From WTFY01 sp965205685 (lineage in GTDB: Bacteria; Pseudomonadota; Gammaproteobacteria; UBA4575): DNA of 64,000 bases. Positions 27,228 through 35,794 of this stretch are shown in pieces. The notes below the pieces were generated by a model. That model was given only the letters and a program-made list of their open reading frames with translations. It was not told the DNA's origin and searched no databases. Numbering within the stretch: the first letter of the stretch is position 1; each line of letters opens with the position of its first letter. Where the stretch lies: positions 124,001 through 188,000 of the forward strand of contig OZ242174.1 in the NCBI GenBank assembly GCA_965205685.1, in the 5' to 3' direction. The position numbers and the translations under genes are program-made.

Positions 27228-27453
27228 GCATTCACGAAAGGACAGGCTACCCTTCAACTACCGTGCAATTTTCAGTCCAACCCCGCTGACTGCGGATTTC
27301 ATGAACCGGGACCGCTCAGCCAGGATAAAATGCACCAGATAAGTGCATATCTGCCTGAATCATACGCTCCCGTGCGCCAAAGAGCATCTCGAAAATCGGA
27401 AATATGGTCAAGAATAGGGCACTGTTACACCAGTCAATTCCTAGGCATCCAAC

Positions 27454-27480
27454 AAAAACGCCCCATAAAGGGGCGTTTTT
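27454..27480. terminator. Bidirectional intrinsic terminator after glnA
   Basis: Perfect 11-bp stem AAAAACGCCCC/GGGGCGTTTTT with loop ATAAA. It lies 26 bp past the glnA stop on the minus strand, and the A/T flanks make it work in both orientations. It should reduce read-through from glnA into ntrBC, as seen for glnA in enterics. Confidence 0.9.
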
Positions 27481-27505
27481 CGGGGAAAGTTCGGGACCTC
27501 TGTGG

Positions 27506-28915
27506 CTAACAGCTGTAGTACATATCGAATTCGATCGGATGGGTGGACATGCGAAGGGCAGTCACCTCTTCCATCTTCAGTTCGATATAGCCATCGATCA
27601 GGTCATCGGAGAACGCACCTCCGGCCTTGAGGAACTCCCGGTCGCCGTCCAGGGCCTCGAGGGCCTGATCCAGAGAAGCGCACACCGTGGGGATGTTGGC
27701 TTCTTCTTCGGGAGGCAGGTCATACAGGTCCTTGTCGATCGGGGCACCCGGGTCAATCTGGTTCTGGATTCCGTCAAGCCCGGCCAGCAGCATGGCTGCA
27801 TAGGTCAGGTACGGATTGCCCGCAGAATCCGGGAAGCGGACCTCGATACGCCTCGCCTTGGCATTGGCCTCATGGGGGATCCGGATGGAAGCCGAACGGT
27901 TGCGGGCCGAGTAGGCCAGCATCACCGGGGCCTCAAAGCCCGGCACCAGGCGCTTGTAGCTGTTCGTGGTTGCATTTGAAAACGCATTGATCGCACGTGC
28001 GTGCTTGATGATGCCGCCGATGTAGTAGAACGCCGTTTGCGACATGCCGCCGTACATGTCCCCCGTAAACAGGTTGTCGCCATCCTTGAACAGGGACTGG
28101 TGCACGTGCATGCCACTGCCGTTGTCACCGACAATCGGCTTCGGCATGAAGGTCGCGGTCTTGCCGTAATTGTGGGCAACATTCAGCACGACGTATTTCA
28201 GGATCTGGTTCCAGTCCGCACGCACGGTGAGGGTGTTGAAACGCGTGCCGATTTCACATTGCCCCGCGGTACCGACCTCATGGTGGTGGACTTCGACCAT
28301 TACCCCCATCTGCGTGAGCACCTGGCACATGGCAGAGCGCACATCCTGCAGCGAGTCCACAGGAGGCACCGGGAAATAGCCGCCCTTCACACCCGGGCGA
28401 TGACCGATATTGCCCTCTTCGTAGCCCTTGTTCGAATTCCACGCCGACTCTTCCGAGTCAATGGCGTACGAAGCGCCCGCCATTTCGTTGGTCCACTTGA
28501 CATCATCAAAAACAAAAAACTCGGGCTCGGGTCCGAAATAGGCAGTATCTGCAATGCCCGTGGATCGCAAATAGGCTTCAGCGCGCTTGGCAGCTGACCT
28601 TGGGTCACGGATATACCCTTCCATCGTAGATGGCTCGAGAACATCACAACGCAGGCTCAGGGTCGTGTCATTGTAAAACGGGTCGATCACCTCAGTGCCC
28701 AGATCGGGCATCAGTACCATGTCAGACTCATTGATGCCCTTCCAGCCGGAAATGGACGAACCATCGAACATCTTGCCGTTCTCGAAAAAATCTTCATCTA
28801 CCACAGAGGCCGGGATAGAGACATGCTGCTCCTTTCCCCGGGTATCGGTGAAACGTAAATCAACGAACTGGACATCGTTATCCTTCATCATTTTGATAAC
28901 ATCGCTTGCGGACAT
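27506..28915 (-). CDS. glnA: Glutamine synthetase, type I
   Basis: Dodecameric glutamine synthetase (469 residues) that makes glutamine from glutamate, ammonia and ATP. Signatures are FDGSSISGWKGINESDM (beta-Grasp) and the metal/ATP region KPIVGDNGSGMHVHQSL. The adenylylation-site tyrosine is in DKDLYDLPPEE, so control by GlnE is expected (GSI-beta). Upstream lie a sigma-54 promoter and paired NtrC sites; ntrB-ntrC follow behind a terminator. Confidence 0.98.
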   Translation of the reverse strand: MSASDVIKMMKDNDVQFVDLRFTDTRGKEQHVSIPASVVDEDFFENGKMFDGSSISGWKGINESDMVLMPDLGTEVIDPFYNDTTLSLRCDVLEPSTMEGYIRDPRSAAKRAEAYLRSTGIADTAYFGPEPEFFVFDDVKWTNEMAGASYAIDSEESAWNSNKGYEEGNIGHRPGVKGGYFPVPPVDSLQDVRSAMCQVLTQMGVMVEVHHHEVGTAGQCEIGTRFNTLTVRADWNQILKYVVLNVAHNYGKTATFMPKPIVGDNGSGMHVHQSLFKDGDNLFTGDMYGGMSQTAFYYIGGIIKHARAINAFSNATTNSYKRLVPGFEAPVMLAYSARNRSASIRIPHEANAKARRIEVRFPDSAGNPYLTYAAMLLAGLDGIQNQIDPGAPIDKDLYDLPPEEEANIPTVCASLDQALEALDGDREFLKAGGAFSDDLIDGYIELKMEEVTALRMSTHPIEFDMYYSC

Positions 28916-29001
28916 GAGTTCCTCCTTAGCTTACGAACTCGAACTGTTGTTTTTCTGATCGCGATTGGTGGCTACACACTTTCAGCGTCATGCGTAGGTT
29001 C

Positions 29002-29019
29002 AAGCACAATGTGTGCCAA
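29002..29019 (-). promoter_or_regulatory. Sigma-54 promoter of glnA
   Basis: On the minus strand TTGGCACACATTGTGCTT matches TGGCAC-N5-TTGCA, with GG at 29017-29016 and GC at 29005-29004. The obligatory 10 bp lie between GG and GC. Predicted start of transcription is near 28992, leaving a leader of about 75 nt before glnA. Confidence 0.85.
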
Positions 29020-29102
29020 CACACCGTTTCTGCACTCCAACGGGGCCAGTGCGCATTATACTCAGGTTTTCAGCAATGGGCAGTGCAAGGGCGCCCCAGA
29101 TT

Positions 29103-29140
29103 TGCACCTTTTTAATGCAACAACACACCAAAAGAGTGCA
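29103..29140 (-). promoter_or_regulatory. Tandem NtrC enhancer sites
   Basis: Site 1 (29103-29119) reads TGCAC-N7-ATGCA, a 9/10 match to the NtrC dyad TGCAC-N7-GTGCA. Site 2 (29124-29140) reads CACAC-N7-GTGCA, 8/10. Their centres are 21 bp apart (two helical turns), about 110-145 bp upstream of the predicted transcription start, the normal enhancer spacing. Inferred from consensus. Confidence 0.72.
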
Positions 29141-29389
29141 AATTTCCGACCGCAGCCCTTTCCCGGTCCCCGGCGCCTGTGCAAGCCCGCCTCATCCTAT
29201 GATCGAATCTGAAAAGTGGCGCGCCCGGGTGTCCAGCGACACCGGCTTTTCACGCACCTGGGATGCGCCCGGCGATACATCAGGAAGAGAATTTTGGCCC
29301 GGGTCCAGCGCCGCGCTACAAATGACATGTAGCTCGGAATTGCCGGGTGCAGCAAGTATACTCATCCTGCACTCCACCTGTTCGAGACC

Positions 29390-30298
29390 ATGCCGCCAGC
29401 CAACACCACATCGCTTCAGGACCTGATCGCCAGCCTGGAACAGTTCTGGGGCACTCAGGGCTGTGTGCTTGAGCAACCCTACGACATGGAAATGGGCGCC
29501 GGCTCGTTTCATCCCGGCACCTTCCTGCGTGCCATCGGTCCTGAACCCTGGCGCGCAGCCTATGTCCAGCCCTGCCGGCGACCGACCGACGGACGTTACG
29601 GAGACAACCCGAACCGGCTGCAGCGTTACTTCCAGTTCCAGGTGGTGCTGAAACCGGCACCGGACCTCATCCAGGACCTGTACCTGCAATCGCTGACGGC
29701 ACTCGGAATCGACCCGCTGGTCCACGACATCCGCTTCGTGGAAGACGACTGGGAATCGCCCACACTCGGCGCCTGGGGGCTGGGCTGGGAAGTCTGGCTG
29801 GATGGCATGGAGGTTTCACAGTTCACCTATTTCCAGCAGGTCGGGGGACAGGATTGCAGGCCGGTTACCGGGGAGATCACCTACGGGGTCGAACGCATTG
29901 CCATGTACCTGCAAGACGTGAACAGCGTGTATGACCTGGTGTGGACCCGCAGCGACGGGCGCACCATTACCTACGGGGACCTTTACCACCAGAACGAAGC
30001 CGAACAGTCCGCATTCAATTTTGAACATGCCGATGCCAACCTGCTGTTTAAGGCGTTCGAATCCAGCGAACAGGAGTGCCGCAAGCTGATCGGGCTTGAG
30101 CTGCCGGTAGCTGCCTATGACCATGTCCTGAAGTGCTCGCACACCTTCAACCTTCTGGATGCCCGCCAGGTAATCTCCGTGACGGAACGCCAGCAGTACA
30201 TTCTGCGAATTCGCAAGCTGGCGCAGGCAGTTGCTACGGCCCATCTTGCGCGTCGCGAAAAAATGGGTTTCCCGCTGCTGGAAGCTTCCACGTCATGA
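29390..30298 (+). CDS. glyQ: Glycyl-tRNA synthetase alpha subunit
   Basis: Catalytic alpha subunit of the heterotetrameric bacterial glycyl-tRNA synthetase, 302 residues. Near-invariant blocks include LEQFWGTQGCVLEQPYD, EMGAGSFHPGTFLRAIGPEP and GRYGDNPNRLQRYFQFQV. It overlaps glyS by 4 bp (ATGA), so the two subunits are translationally coupled. Confidence 0.98.
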   Translation: MPPANTTSLQDLIASLEQFWGTQGCVLEQPYDMEMGAGSFHPGTFLRAIGPEPWRAAYVQPCRRPTDGRYGDNPNRLQRYFQFQVVLKPAPDLIQDLYLQSLTALGIDPLVHDIRFVEDDWESPTLGAWGLGWEVWLDGMEVSQFTYFQQVGGQDCRPVTGEITYGVERIAMYLQDVNSVYDLVWTRSDGRTITYGDLYHQNEAEQSAFNFEHADANLLFKAFESSEQECRKLIGLELPVAAYDHVLKCSHTFNLLDARQVISVTERQQYILRIRKLAQAVATAHLARREKMGFPLLEASTS

Positions 30299-32370
30299 CT
30301 GACAAGAAGGACCTGCTGGTCGAGCTTGGCACGGAAGACCTGCCTGCGCGGCTCGTGCTGTCACAGGCTACCGAACTGGGTGAGGTCCTTTGCGAACAAC
30401 TCGCCGGGGCGGAACTGCGCTTTGGCGAACACCGGGTATTCTGCACCCCACGGCGCATGGCCGTGGTCGTGGAGCAACTCGATGCCCGCCAGCCAGACCG
30501 GTTGGTCGAGCGCTGGGGCCCGGCAAAAGCCATCGCTTTCGATGAAGCAGGCAACCCGACGGCGGCGGCCACCGGTTTTGCACGCTCCTGCAACATCGAA
30601 GTGGATCAACTGCAGATCGAATCGAACTCCGGTGAGCCCAAGCTCGTGTTCCGGGAGCAGCGGGCAGGGCTTGAAACCCAGGCACTCTTGCCCGAGTTGC
30701 TGAAGGCCGTGTTCGGCAAGCTTTCGGTCCGCAAGCGCATGCGCTGGAATGCGGGTGAGGACGAGTTCATTCGGCCGGTGCGCTGGCTGACAGTCCTGTA
30801 CGGCACCGAAATCGTATCGGCCCGTGCATTTGGCTTGGCCGGTGGCGGCGTGACCTACGGCCACCGGTTTCACAGCCCGAAGGCAATCAAGATCCCGCAA
30901 CCTTCGCATTACAACCGGCTGCTTGAAACCGAAGGACACGTACTTGCCGATTTTTCTGCGCGACAGGAAGAAATTCTCAACCAGGTAAGCGCACTTGCAA
31001 CCCGTGCCAAGGCAGAACCGGTTTACACGCAGGCTCTGCTGAATGAGATCACCGGGCTGGTGGAATGGCCACAGGCCCTGCTGGGCGAGTTCGACCCGCG
31101 TTTTCTGGAAGTGCCCCGAGAAGTGCTAATCATCACCATGCAGGATAAACAAAAATACATTCCCCTGGTCGACCAGACGGGGATGTTGCTGCCGAGATTC
31201 ATTATGCTCAGCAACATCGACAGCGCGGCCCCGGAGCAGGTTCGTCTGGGAAATGAGAAGGTGATCGTGCCACGCTTCGAGGATGCCAGCTTTTTCTGGC
31301 AGCGTGATCTCGCCCGGGAGCTGGAATCCCGGCTGGATGCCCTGAAGGATGTGGTTTTCGAGAAAGAGCTCGGCAGCCTGCATGACAAGACCCTGCGCAC
31401 CTGCCAATTGGCCGAAGCGATCGGCGAGGAGCTCGGTGCTGACCTGCAGACCTGCCAGCGTGCCGCCCGTCTCAGTAAATGCGATTTGCTCACCGAAATC
31501 GTCACGGAACTTCCCGAAATGCAGGGCATTGCCGGTCGCTACATGGCCTTGCATGATGGAGAAGAGCCCGCAGTTGCACTGGCGATCGAGGAACAGTATC
31601 TGCCACACCAAGCCGGCGGGGTATTGCCAAGGAGTGTCCCTGGCCAGGTTCTTGCCATTGCCGACAAGCTGGATACCCTGGTCGGAATCTTTGCCATCGG
31701 CAAAAAGCCGACCGGCCTGAAGGATCCCTATGGTTTGCGGCGAGCAGCACTCGGCGTATTGCGCATCCTGGTCGAGACGGAACTGAACATCGATTTGCCA
31801 TCAGCCCTGAAACGGGCCGGCGGTCTTTTCCCGGGAAAGCTGGCCACCGATGCAGTTATCTGTGAAGTGCACGAATACATGATCAAGCGCCTGTACGCCT
31901 ACTTTTCGGCACAGGATGTGGCACACGATGTCATTGATGCGGTGCTTGCGAACCGGCCAGCCAGTCCCTTCGACATTGCAACGCGCATTGATGCCGTGGC
32001 CCGCTTTCGAAAGCTGGAGGATGCAGCGCGCCTGGCCGCGGCCAACAAGCGCATTCGCAACATCCTGAAAAAAACCGCCGGCGCCACGCAGGGGGCCGTG
32101 CAAAAAGAGCTGCTCAGGCAGGATGCTGAAACTGACCTGTACACGGCCATCGAAGCGATGTCTCGCGACGTCGAGGATCTTTTTCACCAGCGCCAATACG
32201 AGCAGGCATTGCGCAAACTTGCCGGCCTACGCCAGCCGATTGACTCATTTTTCGATCACGTCATGGTGATGGACGATGATGAAGCGCTCAAAACCAACCG
32301 GATCGCGCTGCTCGCGAGAATCGATGCCCTGTTCATGCACGTGGCCGATTTCTCGCGGCTGCAATCCTGA
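30295..32370 (+). CDS. glyS: Glycyl-tRNA synthetase beta subunit
   Basis: tRNA-binding beta subunit, 691 residues. It opens MTDKKDLLVELGTEDLPARL and contains the family blocks RFTTPRRM-like RVFCTPRRMAVVV, FEDASFFWQRDL and ADKLDTLVGIFAIGKKPTGLKDPYGLRR. The ATG at 30295 overlaps the glyQ stop; the frame is open further upstream but that part is a shadow of glyQ. Confidence 0.98.
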   Translation: MTDKKDLLVELGTEDLPARLVLSQATELGEVLCEQLAGAELRFGEHRVFCTPRRMAVVVEQLDARQPDRLVERWGPAKAIAFDEAGNPTAAATGFARSCNIEVDQLQIESNSGEPKLVFREQRAGLETQALLPELLKAVFGKLSVRKRMRWNAGEDEFIRPVRWLTVLYGTEIVSARAFGLAGGGVTYGHRFHSPKAIKIPQPSHYNRLLETEGHVLADFSARQEEILNQVSALATRAKAEPVYTQALLNEITGLVEWPQALLGEFDPRFLEVPREVLIITMQDKQKYIPLVDQTGMLLPRFIMLSNIDSAAPEQVRLGNEKVIVPRFEDASFFWQRDLARELESRLDALKDVVFEKELGSLHDKTLRTCQLAEAIGEELGADLQTCQRAARLSKCDLLTEIVTELPEMQGIAGRYMALHDGEEPAVALAIEEQYLPHQAGGVLPRSVPGQVLAIADKLDTLVGIFAIGKKPTGLKDPYGLRRAALGVLRILVETELNIDLPSALKRAGGLFPGKLATDAVICEVHEYMIKRLYAYFSAQDVAHDVIDAVLANRPASPFDIATRIDAVARFRKLEDAARLAAANKRIRNILKKTAGATQGAVQKELLRQDAETDLYTAIEAMSRDVEDLFHQRQYEQALRKLAGLRQPIDSFFDHVMVMDDDEALKTNRIALLARIDALFMHVADFSRLQS

Positions 32371-32381
32371 GACCCGTTACG

Positions 32382-32927
32382 ATGAGTACACTGAAAGTTG
32401 TTGTGCTGGACCGTGACGGTGTCATCAACGAAGACTCGGATGAATTTATCAAGTCTCCCGAGGAGTGGGTCGCGATCGAGGGCAGCCTTGAGGCCATCAC
32501 CCGCCTGAACCACGCCAAGGTCAAGGTCTTCATCGCCTCCAACCAGTCAGGCATCGCCCGCAAGCTGCTGGATTACGACGTCCTGAACCAGATTCACAGG
32601 AAAATGATGTCGGAACTTGCCCGTTGCGGCGGCCATGTAGACGGAATTTTCATCTGTCCACACCTGAAGGGGGAATGCCGCAAGCCCAACCCGGGGATGC
32701 TGGCTGAAATCGAGCAGCGTTGCGGGCTGCCCCTGAAGCAGGCACCGATGATCGGCGATTCGCTGCGTGACATCGAGGCGGCCCTGGCCTACGGGCTAGA
32801 GCCCATTCTGGTACGGACCGGCAACGGCTCGGTGACTTCACGCAGCACGCAACTGCCTCGCGACCTGCTGGTTTTCGAGGACCTGGCGGAAGCCGCGAAT
32901 TTCCTGCTCGCCCGAAGCTCCGACTGA
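32382..32927 (+). CDS. gmhB: D-glycero-beta-D-manno-heptose 1,7-bisphosphate 7-phosphatase
   Basis: HAD-superfamily phosphatase of the ADP-heptose pathway for the LPS core, 181 residues. HAD motif I is DRDGVIN (nucleophile and acid/base aspartates), motif II SNQSG and motif IV GDSLRDIEAA. The zinc-binding insertion is shortened: ICPHLKGECRKPNPGM has C, H and one C, where most GmhB have C-x-H...C-x-C. It follows glyS by 11 bp, a frequent neighbour in gammaproteobacteria. Confidence 0.93.
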   Translation: MSTLKVVVLDRDGVINEDSDEFIKSPEEWVAIEGSLEAITRLNHAKVKVFIASNQSGIARKLLDYDVLNQIHRKMMSELARCGGHVDGIFICPHLKGECRKPNPGMLAEIEQRCGLPLKQAPMIGDSLRDIEAALAYGLEPILVRTGNGSVTSRSTQLPRDLLVFEDLAEAANFLLARSSD

Positions 32928-32980
32928 ATCGCAGGCAACCATGGAAGACCCGGGGGCACCCATCCCGGTGCAAACAGGCC

Positions 32981-34015
32981 TCAGGGACAGGGGTTGGACC
33001 GGTGGTTGTGAAGCTGCTCGATGTCCTCCATCACTTCCTCGGAAAGAGTCAGGTCAATGCTACCGATGTCCTCTTCGAGTTGCTGCAGGCTGGTAGCCCC
33101 GATGATATTGGATGCAACGAACGGCTGAGAATTGACGAATGCCAGGGCCATCTGGGCCGGCGTGTAGCCGTTCTTGTGGGCCAGCTCCACATAGGCCCGC
33201 GTGGCTTCCACGGCCACATCACTGGTGTAGCGGTCGAAGTACGTGTAACGGGTCAGGCGGGCATCGGCGGGCGCCTTGCCATCCAGGTATTTGCCTGAAA
33301 GCACCCCGAACCCCAGGGGGGAATAGGCCAGCAGTCCGATATTCTCGCGATGGGAGATTTCTGCCAGACCGATTTCATACGTACGGTTCAGCAAGCTGTA
33401 TGGGTTCTGCACACTGACCACGCCGGGCCAGTCATGGACCCGTGCCAGGGACTGGTACTGCATGACCCCCCACGGGGTTTCATTGCTGACCCCGACATAC
33501 CGGACCTTGCCCTGCTCCACAGCCTTGGCGAGGCAGGCATAGGTTTCCTCGATCGGAGTCGCGGATTCTTCAGGGTCAGATTCATAGCCAAGCTTGCCAA
33601 AGAAATTGGTATTCCTTGCCGGCCAGTGCACCTGGTAGAGGTCGATACAGTCCGTCTGCAGGCGCTTGAGGCTCGCCTCGAGTGCTGCCTCGATGTGATC
33701 CGGGGTCAGCTGCGGGCCATCGCGCAGATACGCCATCATGCCCGGACCGGCCACCTTGGAAGCCAGAATGACATCGTTGCGTCTGCCGCTTTTCTTGAGC
33801 CAGGTGCCGATGTACTGCTCGGTACGGCCCTGTGTCTCCTCACGGCACGGCACCGGGTACATCTCCGCGGTATCAATAAAATTGACGCCGTGGGCCAGCG
33901 CACAGTCAAGCTGGTCGTGGGCTTCGGATTCTGTGTTCTGCTCACCGAAGGTCATGGTCCCCAGACAGATCCTGCTGACGTTCAGTTCAGAATTGCCAAG
34001 CGGTGCGTACTGCAT
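32981..34015 (-). CDS. Aldo/keto reductase (Tas-like)
   Basis: NADPH-dependent aldo/keto reductase, 344 residues, of the Tas branch. The tetrad is visible: D and Y in FIDTAEMYP, K in LASKVAGPG, H in YQVHWPARN. The Tas-type insertion after the tyrosine (CREETQGRTEQYIG) supports that branch. Physiological substrate unknown. It lies 7 bp from the FIST gene on the same strand, possibly an operon. Confidence 0.92.
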   Translation of the reverse strand: MQYAPLGNSELNVSRICLGTMTFGEQNTESEAHDQLDCALAHGVNFIDTAEMYPVPCREETQGRTEQYIGTWLKKSGRRNDVILASKVAGPGMMAYLRDGPQLTPDHIEAALEASLKRLQTDCIDLYQVHWPARNTNFFGKLGYESDPEESATPIEETYACLAKAVEQGKVRYVGVSNETPWGVMQYQSLARVHDWPGVVSVQNPYSLLNRTYEIGLAEISHRENIGLLAYSPLGFGVLSGKYLDGKAPADARLTRYTYFDRYTSDVAVEATRAYVELAHKNGYTPAQMALAFVNSQPFVASNIIGATSLQQLEEDIGSIDLTLSEEVMEDIEQLHNHRSNPCP

Positions 34016-34022
34016 ATGCGAT

Positions 34023-35144
34023 TCAGGTGAAGAGTGTCAGGACACCCGTGTAGCCGTACAGGCGGTTGTGAAAAATCTCGCCGTTGGCAAAAAATCCGAC
34101 CAGCGGGAAATCTCCCAAGGTATCCTGGATCATTTTAAGTTCTTCGGAATTTTCGCCAAACTGATAGCGGCCTCTGCCCAGGCAGGTGTAGTATACCCCG
34201 CCTCTCGGGCTGTCCTGCATGCGGGACTTCATGGTGCCCAGCATGCGCAGCATGTCCTCGCGTGCACTGTTTCCGTCGCGCCTGCATACCATGAACTTGC
34301 TGCCTTCATAGAGATAGTCTCCCACCGCGATGATCTTTTCCTGCTCATCAATACCGATGATGTTGCGCACCAGATAGTCACCTGTATCCGAATACTCAAT
34401 GGGCAGGCCGGCAAAGATATAGCCCGCGATTTTGTGCAGGTCCTTGGCCAGCACCTCGCCGATGTCCTCGCGGAATACATCCAGAGCAGGTCGATGGTCG
34501 AGTTCGATCAGCAGGTTGCGGTCTGCTTTTGTAATCACATGCTGCATGTCCAGTGGCGTGCACCCTTGCGTGTGGCCAACGACGGTGCTGACCTGCGGTG
34601 AGAAAAAGATGCCGGATATGCTTCCGTTGACCACGTCCCGGGCAATCTGGTGATTCTGGAAATTCGAGGAAGTCAGCCCTCCCACCAGGTAGGCGTTGGG
34701 CACGGCCTCGGAAATCTTCTCGATCAGGCTCGGGGTGGCCGGGTTGCTGGGATCGCCGTGGATGATCCCGACATGCGGCAATTCTTCCTTGCAGTAGCTG
34801 GTGACCTGCTCAAGCAGTTGCTCCTCGTTTGGACTCTTGCCACCAATGATGGAAAAATCCCGGGCCTCCAAGTCTGCCAGCATGATCACCAGGGCCGCCT
34901 GGTCGTAGTATTCGCAGCCGGTGCTGCAAAGCCCGACGCCCACAGTTCCTACCCAGTCCTGGACTCCGGTTTCCTGCTTCAGCCGGCCGACGATATCCTC
35001 CAGATCGTTGCACAGGCTGTCACTGGCATACAGGAATCCCAGCCGGAACTTGCCGCGAACGTCACCAAGCTGGCGCAGGCAGTCATTGACCAGTTCGCGC
35101 GAGGACTGGTCCGATGCGGTCGCGAATTGAAAGGGTTCAGCCAT
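34023..35144 (-). CDS. FIST domain-containing sensory protein
   Basis: 373-residue protein with FIST_N (about 15-215) followed by FIST_C (about 225-360). Recognisable parts are GTVGVGLCSTGCEYYDQAALVIML, a conserved AYLVGGLTSS and the glycine-rich end SPRGGVYYTCLGRGRYQFG. FIST domains are thought to sense small ligands such as amino acids and are usually fused to or next to kinases or GGDEF proteins. None is adjacent here, only the aldo/keto reductase downstream. Confidence 0.88.
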   Translation of the reverse strand: MAEPFQFATASDQSSRELVNDCLRQLGDVRGKFRLGFLYASDSLCNDLEDIVGRLKQETGVQDWVGTVGVGLCSTGCEYYDQAALVIMLADLEARDFSIIGGKSPNEEQLLEQVTSYCKEELPHVGIIHGDPSNPATPSLIEKISEAVPNAYLVGGLTSSNFQNHQIARDVVNGSISGIFFSPQVSTVVGHTQGCTPLDMQHVITKADRNLLIELDHRPALDVFREDIGEVLAKDLHKIAGYIFAGLPIEYSDTGDYLVRNIIGIDEQEKIIAVGDYLYEGSKFMVCRRDGNSAREDMLRMLGTMKSRMQDSPRGGVYYTCLGRGRYQFGENSEELKMIQDTLGDFPLVGFFANGEIFHNRLYGYTGVLTLFT

Positions 35145-35794
35145 GTGCCTGATTCGAGCTGCACGGACAGGGAAAAGCCGATGGGGAAGAGACGGGTTGC
35201 GCCTCCCGGGCGATTTTCGACGGACGCCTTAGGCCAGTACGTGCGAACACCGTTTGCACCTCCTCCACAGGTTCCCCAAGTGCCTGATGGTACTGCACAG
35301 AATATCACGATATGTGACACCTTGCGGGTGCTTCACACACCCGTCCGCTGGCAAACGCGGTGGCGGGGTCCCTGAACACCCTTCCATCGAAGCCAGGATG
35401 CCGCATGTGCCTGATCTTCAGAAAGGCACGATCCTGTGGCGGCGGGCGACTCGGTGGGCTTGAGCGTCAGCTTGGAAACCCCCCGTATCAGACTACATTC
35501 TGCTGTGGCCTGTAACTTAACTTTCACACACATATTTTCGTATAATTGGGGATGCCGTTTTCCCGGATACTAGATGAACTCCACGACCGGCCTTAGTAAG
35601 GAGAATCCTGACTGTTCCATGGAGTGCAAGTGAACACATCGGTGCCCGGGGCCATCGTGCTCAGGAACCCAGATGACTGCATACCATGCAGGATGTGCCT
35701 GATGCCGCGATACGGGTTGCAGCAATACACCCTCCATGCATATACCCAGTGAGCGTGGTGCTGAAGGACAGACCGGTGTGACCAGGAGGATCCG
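35145..35794. other. Gene-free interval upstream of sulP
   Basis: 650 bp with no open frame that resembles a protein. The left part belongs to the FIST gene's upstream region on the minus strand. At 35517-35546 is a sigma-70-type promoter pointing toward sulP, which would give an unusually long leader of about 240 nt. Small dyads occur in that leader (for example GCATACCATGC near 35676), but I recognise no known riboswitch. Confidence 0.5.
35517..35546 (+). promoter_or_regulatory. Candidate promoter of sulP
   Basis: TTAACT (35517-35522) and a perfect TATAAT (35541-35546) with an 18-bp spacer, on the plus strand, in otherwise GC-rich surroundings. Confidence 0.6.

Larger units (their letters stand above)
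28916..29389. promoter_or_regulatory. glnA/glyQ divergent regulatory interval
   Basis: 474 bp without a gene. The left half carries the glnA leader, the sigma-54 promoter and the NtrC enhancer described separately. The right half (about 29145-29389) must hold the glyQ promoter, but I see no convincing -35/-10 pair. Small open frames here do not resemble proteins. Confidence 0.6.

Noticed and set aside
29116..29131. Second sigma-54-like element (minus strand TTGGTGTGTTGTTGCA)
   Set aside because: GG and GC are separated by 9 bp instead of the required 10, and it overlaps the NtrC dyads.
35254..35463. 69-residue open frame upstream of sulP
   Set aside because: No ribosome site, composition like non-coding DNA, and no resemblance to a protein family.
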